Source: Myxococcales bacterium (GTDB taxonomy: Bacteria > Myxococcota > Myxococcia > Myxococcales > Myxococcaceae). From it: a DNA stretch of 47,037 nucleotides. Shown piece after piece: positions 46,028 through 47,037 of this stretch. Every line of letters begins with the position of its first letter. Position 1 is the stretch's first letter. Location of the stretch: positions 1-47,037 of the forward strand of contig JAUXRI010000214.1 of the NCBI GenBank assembly GCA_030681895.1, written 5' to 3'. The notes under the pieces are model-generated. The model was not told the DNA's origin. It saw nothing but the letters and a program-made list of their open reading frames with translations, and made no database searches. The translations under genes and the position numbers were made by a program.

Positions 46028-47037
46028 ATGCTCTCTTTCCTGTTCGTCGTGGCGCTCGGCCAACTCCCCGTCACCCACACCCCCGCTCCGCTCCTTCAGC
46101 CTGCGCTCACGTTTCGAGACGGCACGACGTGGCGAACCGCGACGCGCGTGGGGCTGTCGACCTCTGGTCGCGTCCTCATCGAGCTCGAATCAGAAGGCGA
46201 AGCGGTGCGCGCAGAGGTCGGACGAGACGCCATCGTCGTCATGCGTGCAGACCTCGCCGCGGCCAAGCGCGTGCGGCTCGTGCGAGCGCTGTGGCCCGAT
46301 CGTTCGATGTGGCTCGTCAGCTCCATCGACGCTCACGAAGACGGGCTGGCGTTGGCGTCACGACTGTCTCGCACCGATGACGTCGAGTGGTCGGCGCCTG
46401 ACTTCTTCTTCGAACACAGGCTCCACGACTTCGCGGTTCCGCCGAACGACCCGCGCTATTCCGGGCAGTGGTACCTCGGGAAGCTCGACGTCGAGGCTGC
46501 GTGGCGCATCACCTCGGGCGCTCCGACGGTGACCATCGGCGTCGTCGACAACGGCTGCGACCCCGCCCACCCCGATCTGATGGCCAACCTCCGACAGGGT
46601 CGTGACGTGGTCGACGGTGATGCCGACCCTCGGCCCAACGGAGCGGGGAAGGCTGCGAATCACGGCACCGCGTGCGCCGGGCTCATCGCTGGCGTCGGGA
46701 ACAACGGCATCGGCATCAGCGGCGTGTGCCCGAACTGCACGCTGCGCTGCATTCGAATGCTCGCCGACGAGGGGCAGATGGTACCGGTGTCGGTCGACGT
46801 CGACGCGTTCCGCGCGGCGTTCGAGCTCGACGTCGACGTGGTGTCGAACAGCTGGGGGTTCGGCCAGCCCATTCCGGTGCCGGCGGCGCTCGCGCTCGCG
46901 ATTGGGGAAGTCGCGACGAAGAACCGCGGCGGGCGTGGGGCGCTGGTGCTGTTCGCCGCTGGCAACGACAACCGCCCGTTGGTCGCCTCCGAGCTGTACT
47001 CGCTGCCAGAGGTCGTCACCGTCGGAGCCGTCAACGC
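46028..47037 (+). CDS. Secreted subtilisin-family (S8) protease, truncated by window end
   Basis: At least 336 aa, running past the window. Short signal MLSFLFVVALGQLP, propeptide to about 138, then the catalytic domain: D174 in VTIGVVDNGCDPAHPDL, H212 in NHGTACAGLIAG, and the oxyanion Asn in FAAGNDNRP. The catalytic Ser (GTSMAAP) lies outside. SGVCPNCTLRCIRML is typical. Divergent from the heme-type operon across the 22-bp array. Extracellular protein degradation, possibly of prey proteins. Confidence 0.88.
   Translation, partial: MLSFLFVVALGQLPVTHTPAPLLQPALTFRDGTTWRTATRVGLSTSGRVLIELESEGEAVRAEVGRDAIVVMRADLAAAKRVRLVRALWPDRSMWLVSSIDAHEDGLALASRLSRTDDVEWSAPDFFFEHRLHDFAVPPNDPRYSGQWYLGKLDVEAAWRITSGAPTVTIGVVDNGCDPAHPDLMANLRQGRDVVDGDADPRPNGAGKAANHGTACAGLIAGVGNNGIGISGVCPNCTLRCIRMLADEGQMVPVSVDVDAFRAAFELDVDVVSNSWGFGQPIPVPAALALAIGEVATKNRGGRGALVLFAAGNDNRPLVASELYSLPEVVTVGAVN

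Overview
The window reads as a chromosomal stretch from a GC-rich, predatory-type Myxococcota (deltaproteobacterial) genome. The grounds are very high GC with strong third-position GC, many lipoproteins carrying Gly/Ser/Ala linkers of the GGSAGG type, a membrane-anchored Ser/Thr kinase with a non-canonical HRDLNPPN catalytic loop, lamin-tail-domain (LTD) surface proteins, and dense gene packing. I place it at phylum level only. No rRNA, tRNA, phage, IS element or CRISPR array was recognised by eye.

Layout. 1-2077 (minus): a lipoprotein followed by a large secreted Ig-like repeat protein that leaves the window. 2244-2329: three tandem 29-bp intergenic repeats. 2330-3669: a divergent fatty-acid-hydroxylase-like enzyme and TetR regulator, with a palindrome over the tetR start. 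3740-13154 (plus): TonB-like protein, small methyltransferase-like protein, CxxCH lipoprotein, then a compact cluster of HhH/outer-membrane-type protein, SNase-OB lipoprotein, four-domain LTD lipoprotein, second SNase lipoprotein and an AlkZ-like winged-helix protein. 13174-16315 (minus): Cys-rich CBS protein and a two-gene ABC exporter. 16481-18226: Cys- and Gly-rich lipoprotein. 18227-19765 (minus): PlsC-type acyltransferase plus a 69-aa protein. 19807-21305: beta-hydroxyacid dehydrogenase and a single-pass membrane protein. 21306-21725: structured, AT-richer regulatory-looking stretch with a doubtful 49-aa ORF. 21726-26090: membrane Ser/Thr kinase and aminopeptidase N. 26135-27556: four-gene ArsR/SRPBCC/membrane/DUF1801 operon with a visible promoter and operator. 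27562-31655: zinc-ribbon membrane protein and, divergently, an IleRS2-type isoleucyl-tRNA synthetase. 31630-33440: LysR regulator divergent from a lipoprotein. 33443-35607 (minus): heme-oxygenase-fold diiron-type enzyme and a Gly-rich propeller-like lipoprotein. 35728-36537: membrane-anchored fibre-like protein. 36541-39737: pyruvate phosphate dikinase and a small divergent protein separated by a 24-bp perfect palindrome. 39772-45874 (minus): a probable heme-acquisition operon (HmuY-like, TonB-dependent receptor, HmuY-like, TolB-propeller/M28/PDZ peptidase). 46028 onward: a secreted subtilase, truncated by the window end.

The two most interesting systems are (i) the 5942-12079 surface nuclease/LTD/HhH cluster, which could capture and degrade extracellular DNA, and (ii) the heme-type operon, whose divergent promoter region with the subtilase carries three tandem 22-bp units plus an inverted half-site. 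Both readings are inferred from domain content and gene order, without database searches.
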